From: Bacillota bacterium
Lineage (GTDB): Bacteria > Bacillota > Clostridia > Peptostreptococcales > Acidaminobacteraceae
Direction of reading: 5' to 3'
DNA: 28,930 nucleotides
Assembly (NCBI GenBank): GCA_023443345.1
Contig: JAEZUZ010000027.1
Span: 1 to 28,930 of the forward strand
How positions within the stretch are numbered: the first letter of the stretch is position 1; every line of letters starts with the position of its first letter. Of this stretch, positions 8,141 through 15,752 are shown piece after piece. The position numbers were made by a program, and so were the translations under genes. Below the pieces are notes generated by a model. The model did no database searches. It had not been told where the DNA came from and saw only the letters and a list, made by a program, of their open reading frames with translations.

Positions 8141-9015
8141 TGAATTTACTTACCAGTTATACATTTTGGGTTGTTGCAATAGGAACAATGCTACTTGCTT
8201 CAACATCTGGAGCTATTGGCTGTATTACTGTTTTAAAGGGGCAATCTCTTATAGGTGATGCTATTGGTCACTCTACATTTCCAGGAATTGTCATAGCATT
8301 TATGATACTTCTAAGAAAAGATTCCTTTATCTTTTTAATAGGAGCAATAATATCATCAATAGTTGCATTTATATGTATACAGATGTTTTCTAGCAAATCT
8401 AAGTTAAATTTAGATGCCGTTTTAGCAATCGTGCTATCAAGTTTCTTTGGTCTTGGTATGGTTTTAATTAGCCATATACAGGGAAATTCAAATTATGCAA
8501 ATGCTGCACAAGCAGGAATACAAAAGTACATATTTGGACAGTCTGCATATATGTTAAAAAGCGATGTATATATGATATTTTTTGTATGTGTTCCATCGAT
8601 TTTACTACTACTTCTATTTTATAAAGAAATAAAAGTATTTATATTTGATGAGACTCTATCAAAGATGTCCGGCATTCCAAATACACTTATGTACTTAATA
8701 ATGCTTATAATGTGCATGGGATTAATTTCTACAGGTCTTAAGGCTGTAGGATCCATCCTTATAGCTTCTTTCTTTATTGCACCAGCTATTACAGCTCTGC
8801 AATGGAGCAAGAGATTCCATATCGTTTTAATAATTAGTTCAATTGTAGGTGCTCTATCTTCATTTATTGGAACTTACTTCTCAACTCTAATAAGAGGATT
8901 AAGTACTGGCCCTGCAATTATAATAGTTATGACTATGTTCGCTCTTATATCGCTTCTTATAGGACCACATGGAATAATAGCTAACTTTAAACAGAGAAAG
9001 AGGAACCTAGGATGA
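8140..9015 (+). CDS. Metal ABC transporter permease 1 (ABC-3 family)
   Basis: This polytopic membrane subunit of about 291 residues forms half of the metal channel. It shows about eight hydrophobic segments and the ABC-3 family signatures LKGQSLIGDAIGHSTFPG near the N-terminus and LKAVGSILIASFFIAPA in the second half. I prefer the ATG at 8140 to the in-frame GTG at 8137, because GGAGG (8129-8133) is then 6 nt away instead of 3. Its start overlaps the ATPase stop by 1 nt, and its own stop overlaps the next start by 4 nt (ATGA). Confidence 0.94.
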   Translation: MNLLTSYTFWVVAIGTMLLASTSGAIGCITVLKGQSLIGDAIGHSTFPGIVIAFMILLRKDSFIFLIGAIISSIVAFICIQMFSSKSKLNLDAVLAIVLSSFFGLGMVLISHIQGNSNYANAAQAGIQKYIFGQSAYMLKSDVYMIFFVCVPSILLLLLFYKEIKVFIFDETLSKMSGIPNTLMYLIMLIMCMGLISTGLKAVGSILIASFFIAPAITALQWSKRFHIVLIISSIVGALSSFIGTYFSTLIRGLSTGPAIIIVMTMFALISLLIGPHGIIANFKQRKRNLG

Positions 9016-10118
9016 CAGAAACACTTCTAGTACTCCTTATAACATCTGTATCTTGTGCTATTATAGGTTGCTTTCTTGTGTTAAGAAAGCTCTCGATGGT
9101 TTCTGATGCAATAAGCCATTCTGTTCTTCTTGGAATAGTAATTGCTTTCTTTATAACTAGAGATTTAAGCAGTATATGGCTGATATTTGGAGCTGCAATA
9201 TTCGGTGTAATTACAGTACTTTCCATTGAATGGTTGTCATATGGAGGGCTAGTTAAAAAAGATGATGCTGTTGGAATTGTATTCCCATTCTTTTTTGCCC
9301 TAGCTGTAATACTTATAAGTATGTTTGCTAGGAACACTCATCTTGACACTGACATAGTATTAATGGGAAATGTCATATTTACATCCCTTAACAGATATAA
9401 CTTTGGAACCTTTACAATCGCAAAGTCTCTTTTAAATATGTCAATAATGCTTGGAATAAATATTAGCTTTATCACTATTTTCTTTAAAGAATTAAAGCTC
9501 ACAACTTTTGATGAAGAGTTTGCAACCGTCTCTGGTTTTTCATCAGTCCTACTTTTTTATTCACTGATGACTCTCTCATCAATGACAAGTGTTATAGCAT
9601 TTGATGCTGTAGGCGCAATTCTTGTAATTAGTCTACTCATATCTCCAGGTGCTACGGCATATCTTCTAACTAAAGATTTAAAAATAACCATTTTACTAAG
9701 TGCATTAATAGCTATAATTAATGCTCTTATTGGTTTTCATCTTGCAATTTGGTTAGATGGTTCTATCGGTGGTATGTGTGCATTTATAGGTGGCATTAGT
9801 TTCCTTCTTGCTTTCCTTCTTAATAAAGATGGCTTAATAACTACCACTATAAGGAAAATTAAGAGAAAAATTCAATTTAAAGAAGAACTCTTAATTGTTC
9901 ACATAGGAAACCACAGACAGAGCTACAAAGAAAGCGATGAACTAGGTTTTAAAACTATTGCTAAACATTTAAATTGGCAAGATCAACAATTTAATTCAAT
10001 AAGTAAAAAACTCCTTAAAAAGAAAATTATATTTAAAGATAACAATAAAAATATATTTGATTTAACCGAAAAAGGTATAAAGTCATTCGAAAATTTAAGG
10101 GATATGTATGGCATTTAA
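9012..10118 (+). CDS. Metal ABC transporter permease 2 with C-terminal winged-helix tail
   Basis: This 368-residue protein is the second ABC-3 permease. The membrane domain (about 1-275) has the LRKLSMVSDAISHSVLLG and FDAVGAILVISLLISPGA signatures. It is extended by a basic, soluble tail of about 90 residues (280-368) that reads as a winged helix-turn-helix, with GFKTIAKHLNWQDQQF and SKKLLKKKIIFKDNNKN followed by FDLTEKGI. DtxR-like HTH tails on one permease are known in relatives (long MntC/TroD-type permeases, and the YtgC-YtgR fusion of Chlamydia). The dimerisation/metal-sensing part of DtxR is not present here. The tail probably lies in the cytoplasm; whether it binds DNA or only regulates transport is unknown. 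A bidirectional terminator follows. Confidence 0.92.
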   Translation: MTETLLVLLITSVSCAIIGCFLVLRKLSMVSDAISHSVLLGIVIAFFITRDLSSIWLIFGAAIFGVITVLSIEWLSYGGLVKKDDAVGIVFPFFFALAVILISMFARNTHLDTDIVLMGNVIFTSLNRYNFGTFTIAKSLLNMSIMLGINISFITIFFKELKLTTFDEEFATVSGFSSVLLFYSLMTLSSMTSVIAFDAVGAILVISLLISPGATAYLLTKDLKITILLSALIAIINALIGFHLAIWLDGSIGGMCAFIGGISFLLAFLLNKDGLITTTIRKIKRKIQFKEELLIVHIGNHRQSYKESDELGFKTIAKHLNWQDQQFNSISKKLLKKKIIFKDNNKNIFDLTEKGIKSFENLRDMYGI

Positions 10119-10148
10119 AAAAGGCTTTTAAAAAAAGCCTTTTTTTTT
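10117..10148. terminator. Bidirectional terminator between the metal operon and the amino-sugar operon
   Basis: A perfect 13-bp stem (10117-10129 with 10133-10145) around a 3-nt loop. It is flanked by a T run in the plus direction (10140-10148) and by Ts in the minus direction, so it can end both convergent units. It begins at the stop codon of permease 2. Confidence 0.92.
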
Positions 10149-10151
10149 ATT

Positions 10152-11018
10152 TTATCTATTTATCCACTTTCCTATGATATCTCCAACTTCTTTTATAGTG
10201 CTTTTATCTTCCTGAGAAAACACATTATAAGTATGGTCTGCGTCTTTAACTATTTCAAGTTTTGAACCTTTACTTTGAGAAGCCTCAAATATTTTTTTAG
10301 CAACTTCTGGAAGAACTACATCGTCTTTTTCTCCATTTATTACTAGAGCATCTCCCTTAAATCCCTTAAATACCGATAGCACATCTGTATTTTTTACATC
10401 TTCACACCATTCTAATGACACTTTAAGAGGCTCTCTCCAGTCAAATTCCTGAACGAAATAGCCGTTCTTTTTAGCCTCATTATATTTTTCATCACTCATC
10501 ATGCCGCTTAAATCTAGGGCTCCAGCGAGAGTTATTACATTTTTAAATAGCTCTGGGTTTTCTCCGGCAGCTAACATTGCAATCGTTCCTCCCTGAGACC
10601 ATCCCATGATAGAGTAATTTACTTCTTTTTGATCTTTAAGTTCTTCTTTTAATGCATTTAGAGCTACAAGTGCATCAGAAACTGCAGACTTAAAATTGTA
10701 ATCTACATAATCTGCTTTTGAATCACCATTTCCAATAAAATCTATTCTTATTGTCGCTATATTGTATTCTTTAGCAAGCTTAGAAGATATTACTTTATAT
10801 CCATCTCCTGCCTCATCCTTATTTGATCCTGTTCCATGTAACATGACAATTGCATTCTTTACTTCGCCTGAAGGAATAGTTATTACAGCTGGAATATCGT
10901 GATTGTCTGCCTTTAATTCGACATTTTTTTCTGTAATATCTTTAGATTCTGTCTTTTTTAAACTACATCCTACAAATACAACAGTAAAGACCAACATTAA
11001 TAATAGTGCCTTTTTCAT
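10152..11018 (-). CDS. Alpha/beta hydrolase lipoprotein
   Basis: This 288-residue extracellular, membrane-anchored serine hydrolase has a signal peptide ending in the lipobox VFVGC (Cys18). It carries an HGTGSN oxyanion loop (61-66), the nucleophile elbow GWSQGG (Ser141), acid Asp232 or Asp233 (GEKDDVV) and His262 (DADHTYN). The fold resembles the dienelactone-hydrolase/BAAT-like prolyl-oligopeptidase branch. It is the last gene of the amino-sugar operon, 5 nt after the phospho-muramidase gene with AGGAG before its ATG. Context suggests action on cell-wall-derived or acylated saccharides outside the membrane, for example de-acylation before PTS uptake, but this is inference. Confidence 0.88.
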   Translation of the reverse strand: MKKALLLMLVFTVVFVGCSLKKTESKDITEKNVELKADNHDIPAVITIPSGEVKNAIVMLHGTGSNKDEAGDGYKVISSKLAKEYNIATIRIDFIGNGDSKADYVDYNFKSAVSDALVALNALKEELKDQKEVNYSIMGWSQGGTIAMLAAGENPELFKNVITLAGALDLSGMMSDEKYNEAKKNGYFVQEFDWREPLKVSLEWCEDVKNTDVLSVFKGFKGDALVINGEKDDVVLPEVAKKIFEASQSKGSKLEIVKDADHTYNVFSQEDKSTIKEVGDIIGKWINR

Positions 11019-11023
11019 AATTA

Positions 11024-12115
11024 CTACTCCTTAATTCTAAAACCAAATTTTTGCCATGGTTTAAGTTCATCAAGTAATATATGTTCATCTTGAGAAATCC
11101 TACCTACTACATTTGTTAGGCCCGTATTTTTCATGTCCTTTAATGCAATTTGAAGTTCTCCTGCATAATGACCATAACTATCTGACTCTATTATTATATC
11201 ACCCTTAGAAATGTCTATTGGGTTAATTATAGGGAAACTTTCTCCTTTATATTTAACTCTTGACTGAGTTGACCTAATTAAATATTCATTTACATCTCCC
11301 CTATAAAAATGTGGCTCTTCAAGTACTATTTTTTTCATAAGATCTGTTATTTTGTCATTTAATTCTACATCGAAAATCACTTTTTCTAGGCTCAATCCTT
11401 TTAGACTATCTAGCTCTTTATCTGTTGGATAGCAATTAGAGATAATGATGTCATCTATTTTTTCTAATGCTACCATATGTTTAATCTGTACAGACAGAGG
11501 GAGATCCCTATGAATTTCTAAAGTTGGAAGTCCCTGTCCAACTGGCCACGGTCCAAAAGCATTCTGATTTTGGCTACTTACAAATGCTGCTGTTCTTAAT
11601 TTATACGAATGAAATTTTTTATTTACTTTTTTAAAAAAATCTAAAGGTAGACCTGAATACTTATGAGGATAAAAATTATGACATCCTATTAAATTATATC
11701 TGTTTGGATAGTAGTCCATAATTGTATCTATGGTATGAGTATCCATACTCATGTTTATTTCTATTTTTAGACCATACTCATTAAATGTCATCAGAGACTC
11801 TTCAAGGCCAGTAAAGCCCACATCTAGTCTAAGACCATCTGCGTTTATCTCTTTGAAAAAACTCAAATCTTTATAACTAATACCTAATGCATCAAAAACC
11901 TTTGGACTTACATCCACGATAATTTCATATCCATTTTCTTTGGCAAATGTATTTATATCTAAAAATATATCTCTGATTTCATCTCTTGATTTGTCAGTCA
12001 CAAGTAAGTTAGAAAAAATTCTCTTTGCTCCAACTTCCTTTGCTTTTAAAATATAATCTTTTATCTCATTCACATCTGCTCTATCAGGATATATAGATAT
12101 TCCCAATCTTCTCAT
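11024..12115 (-). CDS. mupG: MupG-family 6-phospho-N-acetylmuramidase (DUF871, GH170)
   Basis: This 363-residue protein belongs to the DUF871 family, whose Staphylococcus aureus member MupG splits MurNAc-6-phosphate-GlcNAc into MurNAc-6-P and GlcNAc. The N-terminal TIM-barrel (about 1-235) opens with the family hallmark LGISIYPD and has NLLVTD, DVSP, LRLDVGF, CHNFYPHKYSGL and PTLEIHR. The C-terminal beta domain (about 265-363) has YRGD and a final KPWQKFGFRI. It overlaps the GH4 stop by 1 nt (TAATG), so translation is coupled. MurQ in the same operon would process its MurNAc-6-P product, which strongly supports this call. Older annotation of the family as outer-surface protein is uninformative. 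Confidence 0.87.
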   Translation of the reverse strand: MRRLGISIYPDRADVNEIKDYILKAKEVGAKRIFSNLLVTDKSRDEIRDIFLDINTFAKENGYEIIVDVSPKVFDALGISYKDLSFFKEINADGLRLDVGFTGLEESLMTFNEYGLKIEINMSMDTHTIDTIMDYYPNRYNLIGCHNFYPHKYSGLPLDFFKKVNKKFHSYKLRTAAFVSSQNQNAFGPWPVGQGLPTLEIHRDLPLSVQIKHMVALEKIDDIIISNCYPTDKELDSLKGLSLEKVIFDVELNDKITDLMKKIVLEEPHFYRGDVNEYLIRSTQSRVKYKGESFPIINPIDISKGDIIIESDSYGHYAGELQIALKDMKNTGLTNVVGRISQDEHILLDELKPWQKFGFRIKE

Positions 12116-13434
12116 TATTTATATTCTCCTAAATACTTTTTGTGTGCTATGTAAAGTTTGTCAAATACTTTTATTGCAACTTCCTGAGAATCAACTAAAG
12201 GATTCATAGTAAGAGCTGCTATTGCAACATCTCTACTCTTTTTGACACATGCCTCTATACACATCTGTTCAAATGCCTTTATATTCATAATTGTGCCAAG
12301 AAATTTCTCCTGTGCCTTGCCATATTTTATAGGCTTAGGCCCGCTTTTACCAACTCTACAAGCTATCTCTACGACATGCCCATCATCCATGTTAGAAATT
12401 GCTCCCTTGTTTAGCGTGTCTACATATTGGATGTCATTTGTATCATTATATATAGAATCTATTAGAGAGCATGCAACTTCACTATAGTAAGCCCCTCCTC
12501 TTTCCTCTAATTCCTTAGGCTTTACTTTTAAATTTGGATCTTTATAAAGTTCAAATAGTCTTTTTTCTACCTCTTTTACATGCTGAGCTCTGACATCTGA
12601 TTTCCTAAGCTCTTCTAATTGTTTATTTAAATTTTCTCTTCTGAAAAAATAATAAGATAAATATGGACAAGGTATTGCATTTAATCCTCTTAAAACTTCA
12701 TCGGCAAATCTATGTCTCATAATATTTGTCATATTTACCAAATCTTCAAAACTTGTCTTTGTATATATTTCTATCATATCTTGAAGCCTTGATTTGCCTT
12801 TAATAAAAATATCAGTTACAAAAAAGTGGTGATTTAGACCAAGTATTTCCATATCTATATCTTTTGAATCTTCTTTTATCAGATTTGAAAAGCCCATCTT
12901 CATACCTATTGGAACATTACAAAGTCCTATAGTATTTTCCCAATTTCCTATATCTATTGCAGCCTGAGTGATAATACCAGCTGGATTTGTAAAATTTATC
13001 AGATATGCATTTGGACATAACTTTCTCATCTTCTCAATTATAGAAAGTATTACAGGAATTGTTCTTAAAGCCTTAAACATACCACCTGCTCCATTAGTCT
13101 CTTGACCAATTACAGAAAATTCTATAGGTATTGTTTCATCAAGTATCCTGGCATCAAGAAATCCCACTCTCAACTGTGTTGTTACAAAATCAGCATCTTT
13201 AAGAGCATCATCTAAATTTAAACTAAGATGAATATCCATATCTACATTTGCTTTTTCAACCATTCTCTTTGCAAGATTTCCAACTATCTCTAACTTGTGC
13301 TTTCCTTCTTCTATGTCTACTAGCCAAAGTTCTTTAATTGGAAGCCTACTATATCTTTTTATAAAACCTTCTACAAGTTCTGGTGTATATGAGCTTCCAC
13401 CACCTATTGTTACAACTTTTAATCCTTTTTTCAT
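12115..13434 (-). CDS. Family 4 phospho-glycosidase (6-phospho-beta-glucosidase/phospho-chitobiase type)
   Basis: This 439-residue NAD- and metal-dependent GH4 enzyme cleaves 6-phospho-glycosides in the cytosol by a redox mechanism. It has an N-terminal Rossmann motif VTIGGGSSYTPEL (8-20), QLRVG, GQETNGAGG (110-118), NFTNP (147-151), the metal-binding Cys172 in GLCNVP and the metal/catalytic His202-203 in GLNHHFF. LicH/CelF and ChbF belong to the same family. The neighbours (chitobiose/cellobiose-type PTS, MurQ and MupG) make an amino-sugar disaccharide 6-phosphate more likely as substrate than cellobiose-6-P. AGAGGA precedes the ATG. A terminator-like hairpin lies between it and the EIIC gene. 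Confidence 0.92.
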   Translation of the reverse strand: MKKGLKVVTIGGGSSYTPELVEGFIKRYSRLPIKELWLVDIEEGKHKLEIVGNLAKRMVEKANVDMDIHLSLNLDDALKDADFVTTQLRVGFLDARILDETIPIEFSVIGQETNGAGGMFKALRTIPVILSIIEKMRKLCPNAYLINFTNPAGIITQAAIDIGNWENTIGLCNVPIGMKMGFSNLIKEDSKDIDMEILGLNHHFFVTDIFIKGKSRLQDMIEIYTKTSFEDLVNMTNIMRHRFADEVLRGLNAIPCPYLSYYFFRRENLNKQLEELRKSDVRAQHVKEVEKRLFELYKDPNLKVKPKELEERGGAYYSEVACSLIDSIYNDTNDIQYVDTLNKGAISNMDDGHVVEIACRVGKSGPKPIKYGKAQEKFLGTIMNIKAFEQMCIEACVKKSRDVAIAALTMNPLVDSQEVAIKVFDKLYIAHKKYLGEYK

Positions 13435-13450
13435 AATTTCCTCTTCTTAA

Positions 13451-13479
13451 AAAACAAAGCTACCTCTTTCGAGGTAGCT
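13451..13479 (-). terminator. Intra-operon terminator-like hairpin between EIIC and GH4 genes
   Basis: In the minus direction AGCTACCTC-GAAA-GAGGTAGCT forms a perfect 9-bp stem capped by a GAAA tetraloop. It is followed by TTGTTTTTT, and only a few nt later by the GH4 ribosome site. It has all parts of an intrinsic terminator but sits between co-directional genes, so it probably works as a partial terminator or an mRNA-processing/stabilising element that sets different levels for transporter and hydrolases. Confidence 0.8.
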
Positions 13480-13487
13480 AAAAATAT

Positions 13488-14837
13488 CTACTCTACTTCT
13501 TGAGGTTGTTCTTCCTGCTTTTGTAAAGTTCTATCATACATCTTAAAGAATGGGAAGTATATTAGTACTGATACAATTATAAGTACTATACTCAATATTG
13601 TAGCTCTTATATCTCCACCTGTTGCAAAATATGCTCCAATTGGTCCTGGAAGAGTCCAAGGTGCTGATACGACAACCGGAGATACTAAATGAAGAATAGT
13701 TGCTATCCAAGCAATTATTGCCAATAACATAGGTACAAATACAAATGGAATAATTAACATTGGGTTTAACACTATTGGTGCCCCAAATATCATTGGTTCA
13801 TTTATATTAAATATTGCTGGAAGTATTGCAAGTTTTCCTAACTGCTTTCCATAAGCTGACTTAGATTTCAATAGGAATAGTATAGCTAGACCTATTGTTG
13901 CACCTGAACCACCAATCATAATAAACCATTGATAGAAAGGTTCTGCAGCAATATGAGGTATTGGAGATTTTGCTGCAAAAGCTTGAATATTTTCATCAAG
14001 TAAAATTAGCCATATTGGTCTTGCTATAGTACCTACAATTGACCATCCGTGAATACCAAAAGACCAGAATAACATTCCAAGGAAACAAAGTAGTAATACA
14101 GATGGAAGTGAGTCTGTTGCAGATACTAAAGGAGATATTGTCTTAGATATAAATCCGTGAACATCTACTTTTAGCCAAAGTGTAACTGTTGAAAATAGCA
14201 ATAATACAATAGCTGTAGGAACTAATGATTCAAAACTTCTAGCTACAGATTGTGGAACCTGTGGTGGCATTGAAATCTTGAAGTTCTTTTGTTGAGTAAA
14301 TCTATAAATTTCTACAGCAATAATTGCACTAAATATACCAACGAACATACCTGCAGATCCAAGATTTGCCATAGGTAATAACCAACCTTTTGGAACACTT
14401 GAAATAAATGCAGATAAATCCTGATTTGTATTTGCTAGGTTTGTAAGTGCTTCATTTGCTGATGGTCCAACTACAGGTATTATTGTAAGTAGATATCCTA
14501 ATTCAGCAATAATACCACCTGAAAGTCCATCAACCTTATAAGACTTAGAAAGTGAATAACCTATTCCAAATACAGCATATAGAGTCATAATAAACATACT
14601 CATTCTGTAAGGAAGTAGTATATTTCCTGCATTTGCTTTAATCCACTGTGTTATTGCCCAACTTTCAGGCATTTGATTTGGAAGAAAAGCAATTACTAAA
14701 AACATAGAGCTTACGATGATAAGTGGCAATGTTGCAATAATACCATCTCTTATAGCTCTCAAGTGTCTTTGCTCGGCTAATCTTGCCATTGGTGTGGATA
14801 ATCTTTCATCCATAAACTTCGCAAATTTGTCAAACAT
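13488..14837 (-). CDS. PTS lactose/cellobiose-family EIIC permease
   Basis: This 449-residue integral membrane component carries the sugar across the membrane while EIIB phosphorylates it. The N-terminus (ARLAEQRHLRAIRDGIIATLPLIIVSSMFL) and the conserved GGSGATIGLA...FNINEPMIFGAPIVLNP region are hallmarks of the CelB/ChbC/LacE EIIC group, with about ten hydrophobic segments. There is no fused EIIB or EIIA; both are separate genes upstream. AGGAGT precedes the ATG, 12 nt after the EIIB gene. It ends with a charged, Glu/Gln-rich cytosolic tail. The substrate is inferred to be an amino-sugar disaccharide from the MurQ/MupG context; beta-glucosides remain possible. Confidence 0.95.
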   Translation of the reverse strand: MFDKFAKFMDERLSTPMARLAEQRHLRAIRDGIIATLPLIIVSSMFLVIAFLPNQMPESWAITQWIKANAGNILLPYRMSMFIMTLYAVFGIGYSLSKSYKVDGLSGGIIAELGYLLTIIPVVGPSANEALTNLANTNQDLSAFISSVPKGWLLPMANLGSAGMFVGIFSAIIAVEIYRFTQQKNFKISMPPQVPQSVARSFESLVPTAIVLLLFSTVTLWLKVDVHGFISKTISPLVSATDSLPSVLLLCFLGMLFWSFGIHGWSIVGTIARPIWLILLDENIQAFAAKSPIPHIAAEPFYQWFIMIGGSGATIGLAILFLLKSKSAYGKQLGKLAILPAIFNINEPMIFGAPIVLNPMLIIPFVFVPMLLAIIAWIATILHLVSPVVVSAPWTLPGPIGAYFATGGDIRATILSIVLIIVSVLIYFPFFKMYDRTLQKQEEQPQEVE

Positions 14838-14849
14838 AAAATACTCCTA

Positions 14850-15158
14850 TTATAAATTTATTAATTTTTTTAATTGCAATAATAATTTTTTAGATCCAAG
14901 CGGAGAATAATTAAATGGTTCAATCAAATCGCAAGGTACCCCTGCCTCGTCTGCCATTTGTTTTAATTCTTTATATCTGTGTCTTATCTGTGGTGCTACC
15001 ATTGCAGCATCAAATCCCTCTTTTATCTTTTCTTCAAAGCCATTACTACCAATAGCACAGACATCTAACTCCATTGCTTCTTTTTTAGCTTCAGCTTGTA
15101 GCGCATCTACTACTATCTGTGAACTCATTCCGCCAGAACATACAAATAATAACTTCAT
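14850..15158 (-). CDS. PTS lactose/cellobiose-family EIIB
   Basis: This 102-residue cytosolic phosphotransfer protein takes phosphate from EIIA and passes it to the sugar bound by EIIC. The phosphorylated Cys7 lies in the canonical loop FVCSGGMSS, and the remainder (IGSNGFEEKI, MVAPQIRHRYKELK) matches the CelA/ChbB fold. It has the standard single-domain length. It stands 12 nt after the small membrane protein gene with GGAGG close to the ATG. Confidence 0.95.
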   Translation of the reverse strand: MKLLFVCSGGMSSQIVVDALQAEAKKEAMELDVCAIGSNGFEEKIKEGFDAAMVAPQIRHRYKELKQMADEAGVPCDLIEPFNYSPLGSKKLLLQLKKLINL

Positions 15159-15170
15159 ACAGACCTCCTT

Positions 15171-15443
15171 CTATATAAAAAACAAAAACAAAAATATGTA
15201 AAAAACACTTGAAATTATAGCTGTTTTTATAAAAAAATTCCTATTAAATTTTCTATTTTTCTCCCCTAAAGGAATACTAACCCCAAGAATAAGTGGTGCA
15301 ATAAACGAAAATACAGACTTAAAATATCCTAACTGCGGAATAATAAATATACAAAATAAAGATGCCAATAAAAAGTAAAGTGCACTCCTATATCCTATCT
15401 TTGGAATATCATAATCTGTATCAAGTGGACCTCTATTTTTCAT
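15171..15443 (-). CDS. Small membrane protein of unknown function, embedded in the PTS operon
   Basis: I do not recognise this protein of about 90 residues. It has a polar N-terminus of some 18 residues (RGPLDTDYDIPKIG), then three hydrophobic segments at about 19-38, 44-60 and 70-90, separated by short basic or polar turns (GEKNRKFNRN). It ends directly in a hydrophobic run. I chose the ATG at 15441-15443, because the GGA ribosome site is then 7 nt away; the in-frame GTG at 15444 is too close. The start overlaps the EIIA stop by 1 nt (GTGATGA), so the gene is translationally tied to EIIA and sits between EIIA and EIIB. It may be an accessory subunit of the permease, which is inference. Confidence 0.8.
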   Translation of the reverse strand: MKNRGPLDTDYDIPKIGYRSALYFLLASLFCIFIIPQLGYFKSVFSFIAPLILGVSIPLGEKNRKFNRNFFIKTAIISSVFYIFLFLFFI

Positions 15444-15751
15444 CACTTTTCCTTTTTATGAAGTTCAATTATTCTCTCTATCAAAGTCCTTGACTCCATT
15501 GCACTCATAAGTTGATCTTGTGCATGAACCATTAAAAGTGTAACCTCATGCTTATTACCTGCTGCTTCACTCTGTATCAATTTTGTTTGAACTTCATGTG
15601 CTTTAGTAAATTCTTCGTCTGCCTTTTTAAAGCATTCTTTTATATCTTCTAATCTGTTTTCACTTAAAGCATCTAATGCTTCATAAGAATAGGATTTTCC
15701 CATCCCTGCATGTTGAATTATTTCAAAAATTGACATTTCATATTCGTTCAT
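15443..15751 (-). CDS. PTS lactose/cellobiose-family EIIA
   Basis: This 102-residue helical phosphocarrier receives phosphate from HPr and gives it to EIIB. The phosphorylated His76 and the metal-binding Asp79 lie in LLMVHAQDQLMSAM. The family usually reads HAQDH; here the second His is Gln80. N-terminal FEIIQHAGMGKSYSYEAL and a C-terminal helix match LacF/CelC/ChbA. It starts 1 nt after the MurQ stop, so it is coupled to MurQ. Confidence 0.94.
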   Translation of the reverse strand: MNEYEMSIFEIIQHAGMGKSYSYEALDALSENRLEDIKECFKKADEEFTKAHEVQTKLIQSEAAGNKHEVTLLMVHAQDQLMSAMESRTLIERIIELHKKEK

Positions 15752-15752
15752 A

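Noticed and set aside
12115..13434. GH4 protein as alpha-galactosidase or malate/lactate dehydrogenase
   Set aside because: Its Cys-Asn-Val-Pro and Asn-His-His motifs and its PTS neighbours point to the phospho-glycosidase branch; stand-alone alpha-galactosidases of GH4 do not normally sit with a PTS.
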